Both the position numbers and the translations under genes were made by a program. Below the pieces are notes generated by a model. It made no database searches, was not told the DNA's origin, and worked only from the letters and a program-made list of their open reading frames with translations. A DNA stretch of 50,432 nt from an uncultured Eubacterium sp. (lineage in GTDB: Bacteria > Bacillota > Clostridia > Peptostreptococcales > Anaerovoracaceae), in the NCBI GenBank assembly GCA_900543485.1, contig UQRM01000016.1, positions 1-50,432 of the forward strand. Reading direction: 5' to 3'. This document shows positions 25,426-33,670 of this stretch, one piece after another; within the stretch, counting starts at the first letter, position 1; each line of letters begins with the position of its first letter.

Positions 25426-26271
25426 ATGGAAGATCTTACGAGAGCCGAAAGGATAATACAGCGGTTCATGGATTCCGACAAATTGTGGGATCTGGGAATG
25501 ACCGTCCTCAGCCTTGTTGTGATGATAGTCGTAGGACTGCTTATCCTGAAGGTGATCCTCAAGATAACGCGAAAAGCCCTGGACAAGAGCCGGCTGGATG
25601 AAGTCCTGTACAGTTTCATAGTCAACGCTATCAAAGCCGTAGGTATCATCGTCCTCATAACCATGTGTCTGGGTATCCTGGGTGTGCAGATGAGCACCAT
25701 CATCACGGTGATCGGTGCCGCGGGAGCAGCCATCGCATTGGCTCTCAAGGACAGCTTAGCCAACATTGCCGGCGGTATCATGATAATAATCACTCAGCCA
25801 TTCAGCCGAGATGATTATATAGATGTAGATGACGTGTCGGGAAAGGTGAAGGACATAGACTTGTTTCTCACTACTCTAAGGACTTACGATAACAAAACCA
25901 TAACAATACCAAACGGCATCATAAACACATCCATACTGGTTAATCACAGTAAGGAGGGCATAAGGCGGGTGGACTGTCAGTTCAGGATAGGCTATGACAG
26001 CGATGTTTCTCTGGCAAAGGAACTGATGCATGGTATCTGTGAAGCCAACCCCATGATACTGAGGGATCCGGAGCCCAATATCGGGATCTCGGATCAGGAT
26101 GAGAATGCCATCATCATGAATATGTTCGCCTGGTGTGCTACGGACGATTACTGGACCGTAAAGGATTATATGGAGGAAGAAGTCAAACGTCTTTTCGACG
26201 AGAACGAGATACGGACCCCGGCTCCTTGGGTAAATGTGCGTATAGAGGAAAGGAACGGCGGAAAAAGGTGA
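25426..26271 (+). CDS. mscS: Small-conductance mechanosensitive channel MscS
   Basis: 281 residues: three membrane helices (about 20-45, 60-85 and 88-118), with the pore-lining third helix GAAGAAIALALKDSLANIAGG rich in Gly/Ala as in MscS, then the beta domain (PFSRDDYIDVDDVSGKVKDI) and the C-terminal vestibule. It releases solutes under hypo-osmotic shock. It is co-transcribed with typA (3-bp gap). No terminator is visible in the 100 bp after it. Confidence 0.93.
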   Translation: MEDLTRAERIIQRFMDSDKLWDLGMTVLSLVVMIVVGLLILKVILKITRKALDKSRLDEVLYSFIVNAIKAVGIIVLITMCLGILGVQMSTIITVIGAAGAAIALALKDSLANIAGGIMIIITQPFSRDDYIDVDDVSGKVKDIDLFLTTLRTYDNKTITIPNGIINTSILVNHSKEGIRRVDCQFRIGYDSDVSLAKELMHGICEANPMILRDPEPNIGISDQDENAIIMNMFAWCATDDYWTVKDYMEEEVKRLFDENEIRTPAPWVNVRIEERNGGKR

Positions 26272-26370
26272 AGGAGCCTGCAAGCAGGGGTACACCATTG
26301 TTCTCGCTGCCATATTGCAACCATATGTTGAAAATATCGCAAACAAGTACCGAAAAGGTTGCGTGCGCAG

Positions 26371-26400
26371 TTGACTTTTTTCGCTATTCCCTGATAAAAT
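26371..26400 (+). promoter_or_regulatory. Promoter of the orphan structured RNA
   Basis: TTGACT (26371-26376), 18-bp spacer, TAAAAT (26395-26400). Transcription would start near 26407. No conserved gene follows for about 340 bp. Confidence 0.6.
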
Positions 26401-26406
26401 GTTATC

Positions 26407-26654
26407 AGGAGAACAAATGAATAGAGATCCGAGTCCTGGATTCCTTCGCTCTGGCAAAGCATGGAGACTGGACCGATAGGGTTCATGTGGAAACATATGG
26501 GCCTCCCGCATTTGGAAAGGATAGATGGCCGGCCTGTGAGAGTTCTGTGTAGACATCGGATATCACAGATATCACAGGAAAAATGTTCGTTCAACAACAA
26601 TTTGTTCAACGATATGTTTTTTGTGTCCTTTTCGCTTGGCGGAAAGGATTTTTT
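26407..26654 (+). ncRNA. Structured RNA of unknown class (leader or small RNA)
   Basis: A unit of about 250 nt with its own promoter and terminator and no convincing gene. A closing stem pairs 26424-26435 with 26552-26564 (11 pairs, one bulge, one mismatch). Inside lie a hairpin at 26449-26466 and a 10-bp hairpin 26480-26489/26494-26503 capped by a GAAA tetraloop. Downstream are a tandem GATATCACA repeat (26560-26577), a dyad TCGTTCAACAA/TTGTTCAACGA (26589-26614) and the terminator. It could be a riboswitch-like leader of the Crp/Fnr gene or a free RNA. I checked from memory against 6S, SRP, RNase P, SAM, glycine, TPP, FMN, guanidine and GEMM patterns and none fits. Confidence 0.5.
26626..26654 (+). 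terminator. Intrinsic terminator ending the orphan RNA
   Basis: TCCTTTTCGC (26626-26635) pairs with GCGGAAAGGA (26639-26648), one G-U pair, 3-nt loop, then six T's. It lies about 90 bp before the Crp/Fnr start, so it either ends a small RNA or attenuates the regulator. Confidence 0.75.
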
Positions 26655-26742
26655 ATTTGCCATTACGATTATCGCGCGATTCTGAGCTGAGGTCGCCGGA
26701 TATAGAGACGATTATCGTGGAGCTGGGGAGACGGTGGGAAAA

Positions 26743-27387
26743 ATGATGAAGTATTTAGGAACTGTTATAGACAGTGGGATTTTGGAAGGGATAAGCAGAG
26801 CGGAATATCTGCGCGCTTTTGAGGAATTGAATGTCATCGGCCAGAACATGAGGGAAAACGAGGTCATATTCAATGAAGGCGACGAGATAAACAAGATCTG
26901 CCTGATCGACAGAGGGAGCGTCAGGAGCGAGAAGGCGTATCCCAACGGAGAGCTTCACATAATACAGGTGTATGACGAAGGCTCAATATTCGGGATAGAG
27001 ACGGCAGTATCGAAGACGAGGGTAGCGCCTATCGATTACATATGCAACGAGGACAGCACGGTAGTTTTCATCTCTCTGAGCAGTATCAGCAACTCCAAGT
27101 TCAGCAAGCAGATATATGAGGTGCTCATGCAGCAGCTGGCTGATGACAACATCAGGAAGATGCATAAGATAGAGATCCTTGCGGAAAAAGGACTTCGCAA
27201 GAGAGTGCTGATGTATCTGGAGATCCTCAGGAGAAAGGCCGGCTCAGATATCGTCAGCGTCAGGATGAGCAGGGAGCAGATGGCACAGTATCTGTGCGTC
27301 AACAGGAGTGCTCTTTCCAACGAGCTCAACAAGATGAAGCGGGAAAAAATTATAGATTTCGAAAAAGATAAGTTCAGGATTCTGTGA
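26743..27387 (+). CDS. Crp/Fnr-family transcription regulator
   Basis: About 214 residues. A cyclic-nucleotide-binding-type beta barrel (about 25-115; DRGSVRSEKAYPNGELHIIQVY) is followed by a long dimer helix and a C-terminal winged helix with MSREQMAQYLCVNRSALSNELNKM. The Cys cluster of oxygen-sensing Fnr is missing, so it is not an obvious Fe-S sensor. The ligand is unknown. GTG 26734, ATG 26743 and ATG 26746 are all possible starts; I use 26743. Pyruvate carboxylase is transcribed from 140 bp downstream, but no clear Crp/Fnr box was found there. Confidence 0.88.
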   Translation: MMKYLGTVIDSGILEGISRAEYLRAFEELNVIGQNMRENEVIFNEGDEINKICLIDRGSVRSEKAYPNGELHIIQVYDEGSIFGIETAVSKTRVAPIDYICNEDSTVVFISLSSISNSKFSKQIYEVLMQQLADDNIRKMHKIEILAEKGLRKRVLMYLEILRRKAGSDIVSVRMSREQMAQYLCVNRSALSNELNKMKREKIIDFEKDKFRIL

Positions 27388-27416
27388 ATCTACCACAAAA
27401 AAAGTAAAATAAATAG

Positions 27417-27445
27417 TGGAAAAAAAACGTAAAAAGTGATAAAAT
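27417..27445 (+). promoter_or_regulatory. Candidate pyruvate carboxylase promoter
   Basis: TGGAAA (27417-27422), 17-bp spacer, TAAAAT (27440-27445). The leader of about 80 nt contains CACTCTGTTAGTG, a weak dyad. The -35 box is poor (4 of 6). Confidence 0.4.
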
Positions 27446-27530
27446 AACTTGATAGTCACTCTGTTAGTGTGCGAAAAATCAGTCGATGGAGTGACCTAAG
27501 AGCATCACCAGAAGAAAGGAGACTCGGAAT

Positions 27531-30500
27531 ATGAAGCGAGGCAGAAAATTCAAGCGAGTATTGGTAGCCAACAGAGGCGAGATCGCCATCAGAATATTCA
27601 GAGCCTGTAAAGAATTAGGAATAAGAAGCGTAGCTATTTATTCGGAAGAGGATAAAAACACGTTGTTCAGAACGAAGGCAGATGAGGCTTATCAGGTGGG
27701 AAGGGGAAAATCACCGGTGGACGCTTATCTGGCAATAGACGAGATAATCGAACTTGCCAAGGCCAAGGGTGTAGACGCCATCCATCCGGGATATGGATTC
27801 CTGGCTGAGAACGTCGAATTTGCGAAAGCGTGTGAAGAAGAAGGAATCGTCTTTATAGGACCTGACCATACGATGATGGACAGACTGGGAGATAAGGTGA
27901 AGTCCAAGATCGTTGCCAACGAAGTGGGCGCGCCGACTATCCCGGGCATCACTGAGACCATCCCATCGGAAGAAGTGGCTCTCAGGTTTGCCGAGGAATG
28001 CGGCTACCCTGTAATGCTGAAGGCGGCAGCCGGAGGCGGCGGCAGAGGTATGAGGATAGTCAGGAGCAAAGAGGAGATGCCGGATCAGTTCAGGAGCGCT
28101 AAGAGCGAAGCTAAAAAGGCCTTCGGCATCGACGATATCTTCATTGAAAAATATCTGGAGAGACCTAAACACATAGAGGTACAGGTACTGGGAGACAGCT
28201 ATGGCAACGTGGTGCATCTCTACGAGCGTGACTGCTCCATCCAGAGAAGGCATCAGAAGGTCATTGAGTTTACCCCGGCTCTTTCCATAACGGATGAGCA
28301 GCGCCAGAAGATATGCGCCGACGCGCTGAAGATCGCCAAGGCGGTGAACTACAGGAGCGCCGGGACAGTGGAATTCCTGGTAGACCATGATGGGAACCAC
28401 TATTTCATCGAGATGAATCCAAGGATACAGGTGGAGCATACTGTCACTGAGATGACGACCGGTATCGATATCGTCCAGTCGCAGATACTGATAGCGGAAG
28501 GATATAGCCTGGATTCCGATGAGATAAACATCAAGAGCCAGGACGATATAAAGCCGAGAGGCTATTCGATACAGTGCAGACTGACTACGGAGGACCCGAT
28601 AAACGGATTCGCGCCTGATACGGGTGTCATCACCAAGTATACCAGCGCGGGCGGTTACGGCATAAGGCTGGATGCAGGCAACGCTTATGTGAATGCCAAT
28701 ATCTCGCCGTATTACGACAGTCTGTTGGTAAAGGTGACATCCTGGGCGAGAAGCTTTAAAGATGCCACTAATAAGGCCAAGAGAGCGCTCAAGGAAATGA
28801 AGGTGACAGGCGTAAAGACCAACAGGACTTTCCTGCTGAATGTATTGAATCATCCTACGTTCAGGGCGGGACAGTGCGATACGGGATTCATCGCCGACAA
28901 TCCGGAGCTTCTCAATATCATGGTAAGGGAAGACAAGGAGATGAAAGTCCTCACGTTCCTGGGAGAAAAGTATGTAAACGGCAACAGAGGTATCAAGCCG
29001 CAGTTTGACGTGCCTGTATTCCCTAGATTGAAACAGGATGAGATAAACAAACTGAGAGGTACGAAGCAGATCCTCGATGAAAAGGGACCTGAGGGTCTGG
29101 TGAAATGGATAAAGGAACAGAAGAAGCTGTTGCTGACCGACACGACCATGAGAGACGCTCAGCAGTCGCTGATGGCAACCAGAGTCAGGACTGTCGATAT
29201 GGAAAAGATAGCTCCGGCGGTAGCTCTGTACGGACAGAATCTGTTCTCGCTGGAGATGTGGGGCGGAGCCACGTTCGATACATCTTACAGGTTCCTCAAG
29301 GAATCGCCGTGGGAGAGGCTTGAGACCCTCAGGAAGAAGATCCCTAACATCATGTTCCAGATGCTGCTGAGAGGCGCCAATGGTGTCGGATACAAAAACT
29401 ATCCGGACAATGTCATCAGGAGGTTCGTCAAGGAGTCGGCCGCATCAGGTATCGATGTATTCAGGATATTCGACTCTCTCAACTGGATAGAGGGAATGGA
29501 AGTGGCTCTCGACGAGACTCTCAACCAGGGCAAGATCGCCGAGGCATGCATCTGCTATACCGGAGATATTCTGGATGACAGCAGGACCAAGTATAATCTG
29601 GATTACTACGTGAGAATGGCAAAGACTCTGGAAAAGAAAGGCACCCATATCCTGGGCATCAAGGATATGTCGGGACTCCTCAAGCCAGTAGCAGCCAAGA
29701 AGCTGATAGAGGCGTTGAAAAACGAGATTTCCATACCTATCCACTTACATACTCACGATACCAGTGGAAACGGCGTAGCGACACTGATGATGGCCGCTGC
29801 CGCAGGGGTGGATATCGTGGACGCGGCTTTCAACAGTATGTCAGGACTCACCAGCCAGCCTGCCCTCAATTCCATCGTAGCCGCGATGGACAGTACGGAA
29901 AGAGAAACAGGAATAGAGGCGGACGGCATACAGGAGATCTCCGACTACTGGGCAGCCGTAAGGCCTGTATATAAACAGTTCGAATCGGATATGATGACCG
30001 GTTCGGCAGAGATATACAAGTACGAGATGCCTGGAGGACAGTATTCGAATTTGAAGTCCCAGGTGGAAAGCTTCGGATTGGGGCACAAGTTCAACGATGT
30101 CAAGGAGATGTACAAGGCTGTAAACGAGATGCTTGGCGATATCGTCAAGGTAACGCCTTCATCCAAGGCTGTGGGTGATATGGCCATATTCATGGTACAG
30201 AACGAGCTGACGCCTGAAAACATCTATGAAAAGGCCAAGGATATAGATTTCCCTGATTCTATCGTATCCTATTTCGAAGGGATGATGGGACAGCCGGAGG
30301 GTGGTTTCCCTGAGGAACTGCAGAAGCTGGTGCTCCACGGCAAAAAGCCTATCACATGCAGACCTGGAGAGCTGTTGCCGGATGAGGATTTCGAAGCTAT
30401 AAAGAAGAAGCTGAGAGACGAGTTCGGCCTTAAGGGAACGGAGAAGGAAGCTCTCAGCTATGCGCTTTATCCTAAAGTGTTTGAAGACTACCTCAAGAGT

Positions 30501-30977
30501 CTTGAAAAGGATGGTAACTTCAGGCTGATGGGAAGCGATATATTCTTCCACGGGCTGGCTGAAGGAGAGACCTGCGAGATCAAGATCGCAGAAGGCAAGG
30601 AGCTGGTGGTAAGGCTCGACAACGCCAGAGAAGTGGATGAGGAAGGCTTCATAAATGTCATCTTTGAAGTCAATGGCAACAGGAGCGCTGTAAAGATAAA
30701 GGACGCGGCGGCCAATATCGCAGCGACGGCATCTCAGATAGTATATGCTGACGCGGAAGACCCAAGTGAGATAGGAGCCAATATACCTGGGAATATCGTC
30801 AAGGTACTGGTGAAGGAGGGCGATGAGGTGGATGAAAAGCAGCCTATCGCCGTTATCGAAGCCATGAAGATGGAAACCAATATACTGGCGCCTTCCAAGG
30901 GCGTGGTCGACAAGATCTATATCAGTGAAGGACAGCAGGTGAAAGCAGGAGAACTGATAGCCAAGCTGAAGGCCTGA
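27531..30977 (+). CDS. pyc: Pyruvate carboxylase
   Basis: 1148 residues, a single-chain biotin enzyme making oxaloacetate from pyruvate, ATP and bicarbonate. The biotin carboxylase domain (1-450) has VANRGEIAIRIFRACKELG, the glycine-rich ATP loop GGGGRGM and EMNPRIQVEHTVTE. The carboxyltransferase domain starts near residue 536 with DTTMRDAQQS and has the metal-binding HLHTHDTSG. The biotin carrier domain ends the protein, with biotinylated Lys1113 in EAMKMET. The full length and alpha-4 type single polypeptide are normal for Firmicutes. GAAAGGAG precedes the ATG. A strong terminator follows. Confidence 0.97.
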   Translation: MKRGRKFKRVLVANRGEIAIRIFRACKELGIRSVAIYSEEDKNTLFRTKADEAYQVGRGKSPVDAYLAIDEIIELAKAKGVDAIHPGYGFLAENVEFAKACEEEGIVFIGPDHTMMDRLGDKVKSKIVANEVGAPTIPGITETIPSEEVALRFAEECGYPVMLKAAAGGGGRGMRIVRSKEEMPDQFRSAKSEAKKAFGIDDIFIEKYLERPKHIEVQVLGDSYGNVVHLYERDCSIQRRHQKVIEFTPALSITDEQRQKICADALKIAKAVNYRSAGTVEFLVDHDGNHYFIEMNPRIQVEHTVTEMTTGIDIVQSQILIAEGYSLDSDEINIKSQDDIKPRGYSIQCRLTTEDPINGFAPDTGVITKYTSAGGYGIRLDAGNAYVNANISPYYDSLLVKVTSWARSFKDATNKAKRALKEMKVTGVKTNRTFLLNVLNHPTFRAGQCDTGFIADNPELLNIMVREDKEMKVLTFLGEKYVNGNRGIKPQFDVPVFPRLKQDEINKLRGTKQILDEKGPEGLVKWIKEQKKLLLTDTTMRDAQQSLMATRVRTVDMEKIAPAVALYGQNLFSLEMWGGATFDTSYRFLKESPWERLETLRKKIPNIMFQMLLRGANGVGYKNYPDNVIRRFVKESAASGIDVFRIFDSLNWIEGMEVALDETLNQGKIAEACICYTGDILDDSRTKYNLDYYVRMAKTLEKKGTHILGIKDMSGLLKPVAAKKLIEALKNEISIPIHLHTHDTSGNGVATLMMAAAAGVDIVDAAFNSMSGLTSQPALNSIVAAMDSTERETGIEADGIQEISDYWAAVRPVYKQFESDMMTGSAEIYKYEMPGGQYSNLKSQVESFGLGHKFNDVKEMYKAVNEMLGDIVKVTPSSKAVGDMAIFMVQNELTPENIYEKAKDIDFPDSIVSYFEGMMGQPEGGFPEELQKLVLHGKKPITCRPGELLPDEDFEAIKKKLRDEFGLKGTEKEALSYALYPKVFEDYLKSLEKDGNFRLMGSDIFFHGLAEGETCEIKIAEGKELVVRLDNAREVDEEGFINVIFEVNGNRSAVKIKDAAANIAATASQIVYADAEDPSEIGANIPGNIVKVLVKEGDEVDEKQPIAVIEAMKMETNILAPSKGVVDKIYISEGQQVKAGELIAKLKA

Positions 30978-31013
30978 TGACTGACTGCCGGACAATGACG
31001 ACTCAATAAAAAT

Positions 31014-31073
31014 AACCTCGCATATATCGTTAGTTTTGGTGAAAAATAATATCAAAAATATGCGAGGTTTTTT
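31014..31073 (+). terminator. Terminator of pyc overlapping the spoVAF ribosome binding site
   Basis: AACCTCGCATAT (31014-31025) pairs perfectly with ATATGCGAGGTT (31058-31069) and runs into TTTTTT. The 3' arm contains GAGG (31064-31067), the only ribosome binding site for the ATG at 31075. Confidence 0.8.
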
Positions 31074-31074
31074 A

Positions 31075-32472
31075 ATGGATAAATACGAAGAACTGATAAG
31101 AGAGATGAAAAGGGAAGTCCCTGTGGGAGAAAGCTTCGATCTGCTGGAACGGAAGCTGAACATCGGCGGCAAGGAGGCAACTATGTTCTTCGCCGACGGT
31201 CTGGTAGACGGCGGGATGATGCAGAGAGTCATATTCAGTCTGTTTTCCCTGACTGCGGAAAAGGTGGAGAGAGCCAGGACAGCCAAGGACTTTCTGGAGT
31301 CCAACATGCCTTTTCTGGATGCCCTGGTGACGGAGGATCTGCAGCTTGCTATCAGACATATGTATTCGGGTCTGGTACCTCTGTTCATATCGGGATACAG
31401 TGGGATAATCATAATAGATTGCAGGAGCTATCCGCTGAGGGGAGTGGAGGAGCCGTCCAAGGAAAAATCTCTGAGAGGTTCCAAGGACGGGTTTGTGGAA
31501 TCCATGATGACCAATATCGCGCTGATAAGGAGGCGTATCAGAGATAACGACCTGATCTTCAAGATATTTTCCATAGGCGAGATAAGCAAGTCGGATGTAG
31601 CTATGGCTTATATGAAAGGAAAGGCTGATATGGGCATGGTGAAAAAGCTGACTGACAGCCTCAATGAGCTGAAGATAGCCGGCCTGACGGTGACAGAGCA
31701 GACGCTGGTGGAAAAGCTGCTGGGAAAGAAGCTGGGAAAGCTGAACCCGTTCCCGAGAGTGCGGTATGCTCAGCGTCCCGACGTCATTGCAGCCCATGTG
31801 GAGGAAGGAAAGATCGCTATCATCGTTGACAACTCGCCGACGGTGATACTGGTGCCGGCAGGTATTTTCGATTTCGTCCAGGATGTGGATGATTATTATT
31901 TCCCGATGCTGACGGGCAATTATTTCCGGCTGCTGCGCATCGCTAACATATTGATAATACTATTCGCGACGCCTGTATATCTGATGTTTGCGGAGGGGAC
32001 CATACCTGTCCACGATACTCTTCGGTTTTTCATAACCGATGAGGAATTTGCCATCAGCGTGTTCTGGCAGTTCCTGCTGCTGGAGCTGGCCATAGATGGC
32101 CTGAAACTGGCTTCTCTTAATACGCCTGAATCCCTCGGCATGTCTCTTTCTGTCATAGGCGCGCTGATACTGGGAGAATTCTCCGTATCATCCGGCTGGT
32201 TCATACCGCAGACGATACTTTGCATGGCTGTAGTGGCGCTGGCCAGTTTCACCCAGCCGAGCATCGAGCTGGGATACGCTATCAAGGCCGTGAGGGTGTT
32301 GATGCTGGTTTGCGCTCATTTCTTTGGATGGATAGGGATGGCTGCGGCTTTTATCGTATCGGTGACGACGATGGCCATGACGAAAACTCTGGTAGGGACT
32401 TCGTATCTGTACCCTGTCATCCCATGGGACGGGAGCAAATTGAAGAAGCTTATTTTTCGAACAAAAGAATGA
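31075..32472 (+). CDS. spoVAF: Spore germination/maturation protein SpoVAF (GerA family)
   Basis: 465 residues. A GerAA-type soluble N-terminal domain (to about residue 275; IIIIDCRSYPLRGVEEPSKEKSLRGSKDGF-type stretch) is followed by five or so membrane helices. The motif PSKEKSLRGS, the MLTGNYFRLLRIANI entry and NTPESLGMSLSVIGALILGE are typical of the SpoVAF branch, which works in the spore inner membrane with the SpoVA Ca-dipicolinate channel. The start ATG 31075 follows directly on the pyc terminator. Earlier codons in frame (from 31036) lie inside that hairpin. No other spoVA genes are nearby. It is followed by spore cortex-lysis genes. Confidence 0.9.
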   Translation: MDKYEELIREMKREVPVGESFDLLERKLNIGGKEATMFFADGLVDGGMMQRVIFSLFSLTAEKVERARTAKDFLESNMPFLDALVTEDLQLAIRHMYSGLVPLFISGYSGIIIIDCRSYPLRGVEEPSKEKSLRGSKDGFVESMMTNIALIRRRIRDNDLIFKIFSIGEISKSDVAMAYMKGKADMGMVKKLTDSLNELKIAGLTVTEQTLVEKLLGKKLGKLNPFPRVRYAQRPDVIAAHVEEGKIAIIVDNSPTVILVPAGIFDFVQDVDDYYFPMLTGNYFRLLRIANILIILFATPVYLMFAEGTIPVHDTLRFFITDEEFAISVFWQFLLLELAIDGLKLASLNTPESLGMSLSVIGALILGEFSVSSGWFIPQTILCMAVVALASFTQPSIELGYAIKAVRVLMLVCAHFFGWIGMAAAFIVSVTTMAMTKTLVGTSYLYPVIPWDGSKLKKLIFRTKE

Positions 32473-32488
32473 TATCCCGCATATGATA
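32461..32488 (+). promoter_or_regulatory. Candidate mother-cell sigma promoter of the cwlJ-gerQ pair
   Basis: CATATGATA (32480-32488) fits CATANNNTA, with AC 17 bp upstream (32461-32462). It overlaps the end of spoVAF. Mother-cell expression (sigma-E in Bacillus) is known for cwlJ/gerQ, so context supports it; the motif alone is weak. Confidence 0.35.
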
Positions 32489-32522
32489 TCCTAGCGATAA
32501 TGGAAAGGTGGAACCAGAAGCA

Positions 32523-32960
32523 ATGGATACGAGGGAACTTTTTGCGCGTCTCGTGCAATGTGAAGCCGGCGGTGAGGGGTATGCCGGGATGCAGGGGGTC
32601 GCGACGGTGGTGATGAACAGGGCGACGATCACTTACGGTGAATTCGCCAGGATCAACGATGGCGGCAACATCCGGAACGTGATAGAGCAATATAACCAGT
32701 TCACATGCATGAAGACAGCGGTAGGAGGCCAGTATAATCCGCAGAATGTATATAATATGACTCCGCTGCAGGAGCATTATGACATCGTCGACTGGGCAAT
32801 GCAGGGGGGAAGACTGGCGGGAGTGGATCACTCGCTGTTCTTTCACAATCCTTACGATCCTGTATGCCCGACTTATTTCCCTACTCGAGTCGGCGTGATA
32901 CACAACAGGATCAACGACCACTGCTTTTACATTCCTACCTCATATTACGCTCAGACTTGA
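32523..32960 (+). CDS. cwlJ: CwlJ/SleB-type spore cortex-lytic hydrolase
   Basis: 145 residues made of a single hydrolase_2 (SleB C-terminal) domain. The catalytic Glu is in QCEAGGEG; conserved VATVVMNRA, then HSLFFHNP follow. There is no signal peptide and no peptidoglycan-binding domain, which fits CwlJ (a coat-associated enzyme of about 140 residues) rather than SleB. It degrades cortex peptidoglycan during germination. ATG 32523 is chosen; GTG 32508 is possible. It is followed by gerQ after 16 bp, the same pair as in Bacillus, where GerQ anchors CwlJ. Confidence 0.85.
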   Translation: MDTRELFARLVQCEAGGEGYAGMQGVATVVMNRATITYGEFARINDGGNIRNVIEQYNQFTCMKTAVGGQYNPQNVYNMTPLQEHYDIVDWAMQGGRLAGVDHSLFFHNPYDPVCPTYFPTRVGVIHNRINDHCFYIPTSYYAQT

Positions 32961-32976
32961 ACAGAGAGGTGATCAG

Positions 32977-33507
32977 ATGGCAGTAGAGCAGAGGAGCGTC
33001 AGCAGGATAGAGCGCAGCGACATGACCCCGGTGATGGACAATACTGACAGAACGGAGATGGAAGAGATATCGGAAAGCAACGCAGATGTCGACGAAGATG
33101 TGCGCGTCGGCGACATACCGGTGACCGATATAACAGGCAACGTGCTGGGAACAGGTAATCTGGATCAGGTAAGCCAGTTTCCGGTAGTGCTTCCCAACAA
33201 CCCTATCTTCAAAGTCCCGGCCAATCCGCTTTTGCCCGATGAGTACAGTGAGTTGTTGGATTACAACTCCATCCAGTACATGAACGGCATATTCAGGACG
33301 CAGATAGGAAGATACGTGAGGGTACAGCAGCTGGTAGGCTCCAATACGACGGAGGACCAGGAGGGATTCCTCATAGGGGTGGGGATCAATTACATCATAT
33401 TGCAGGATTATTCGGATGGTAATATAAGGATCATAGATATTTACGGGATAAAAAACATGTATGTCTACTATGCGGAAATCACGAATCCATATGATACGGA
33501 CAGATAA
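32977..33507 (+). CDS. gerQ: GerQ-like spore coat protein
   Basis: 176 residues. The N-terminal half is acidic and disordered. The C-terminal half (about 95-170) has the GerQ-type pattern YMNGIFRTQIGRYVRV, FLIGVGINYIILQD and MYVYYAEI. GerQ is needed for CwlJ localisation and is cross-linked by transglutaminase in Bacillus. The assignment rests on this pattern and on the position directly behind a CwlJ-like gene. AGAGGTGA precedes the ATG. A strong terminator follows. Confidence 0.8.
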   Translation: MAVEQRSVSRIERSDMTPVMDNTDRTEMEEISESNADVDEDVRVGDIPVTDITGNVLGTGNLDQVSQFPVVLPNNPIFKVPANPLLPDEYSELLDYNSIQYMNGIFRTQIGRYVRVQQLVGSNTTEDQEGFLIGVGINYIILQDYSDGNIRIIDIYGIKNMYVYYAEITNPYDTDR

Positions 33508-33532
33508 GCCGATATCCCGGCAGAAGCAGATG

Positions 33533-33580
33533 GCGCGGCACTTGAGCCTAAAAGGCTCCGGTGTCGCGCTGTTGCTTTTT
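33533..33580 (+). terminator. Intrinsic terminator after gerQ
   Basis: GCGCGGCAC (33533-33541) pairs with GTGTCGCGC (33561-33569); an inner GAGCC/GGCTC stem with a 4-nt loop extends it; TTGCTTTTT follows. Confidence 0.8.
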
Positions 33581-33600
33581 AGAAAGGGGTAAGTTATAAT
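33572..33600 (+). promoter_or_regulatory. Promoter of the xpaC-telA unit
   Basis: TTGCTT (33572-33577), 17-bp spacer, TATAAT (33595-33600). The -35 box uses the T-run of the gerQ terminator, a compact arrangement. Confidence 0.6.
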
Positions 33601-33670
33601 AATTGCATTGATCGACACAGCTTCGCCGGATGGAGACAGCTTGAGAAAAAACAAACGATCGGAGGAAATG

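Noticed and set aside
26417..26479. 20-codon frame with AGGAG upstream at the start of the orphan RNA
   Set aside because: It covers the 5' half of the closing stem and would start about 10 nt after the transcript start; no codon bias (for example runs of Trp or His) that would suggest a leader peptide. Kept as a possibility only.
26407..26654. Orphan RNA as 6S RNA, SRP RNA or a guanidine-I riboswitch
   Set aside because: No 6S-type closing of both transcript ends, no GGAAG motif of SRP helix 8; ACTGGACCGAT only superficially recalls guanidine-I and the other conserved blocks are missing.
26656..26742. Crp/Fnr box in front of the regulator or pyc
   Set aside because: No TGTGA-N6-TCACA or TTGAT-N4-ATCAA match good enough; only half sites such as the GATATCACA repeat.
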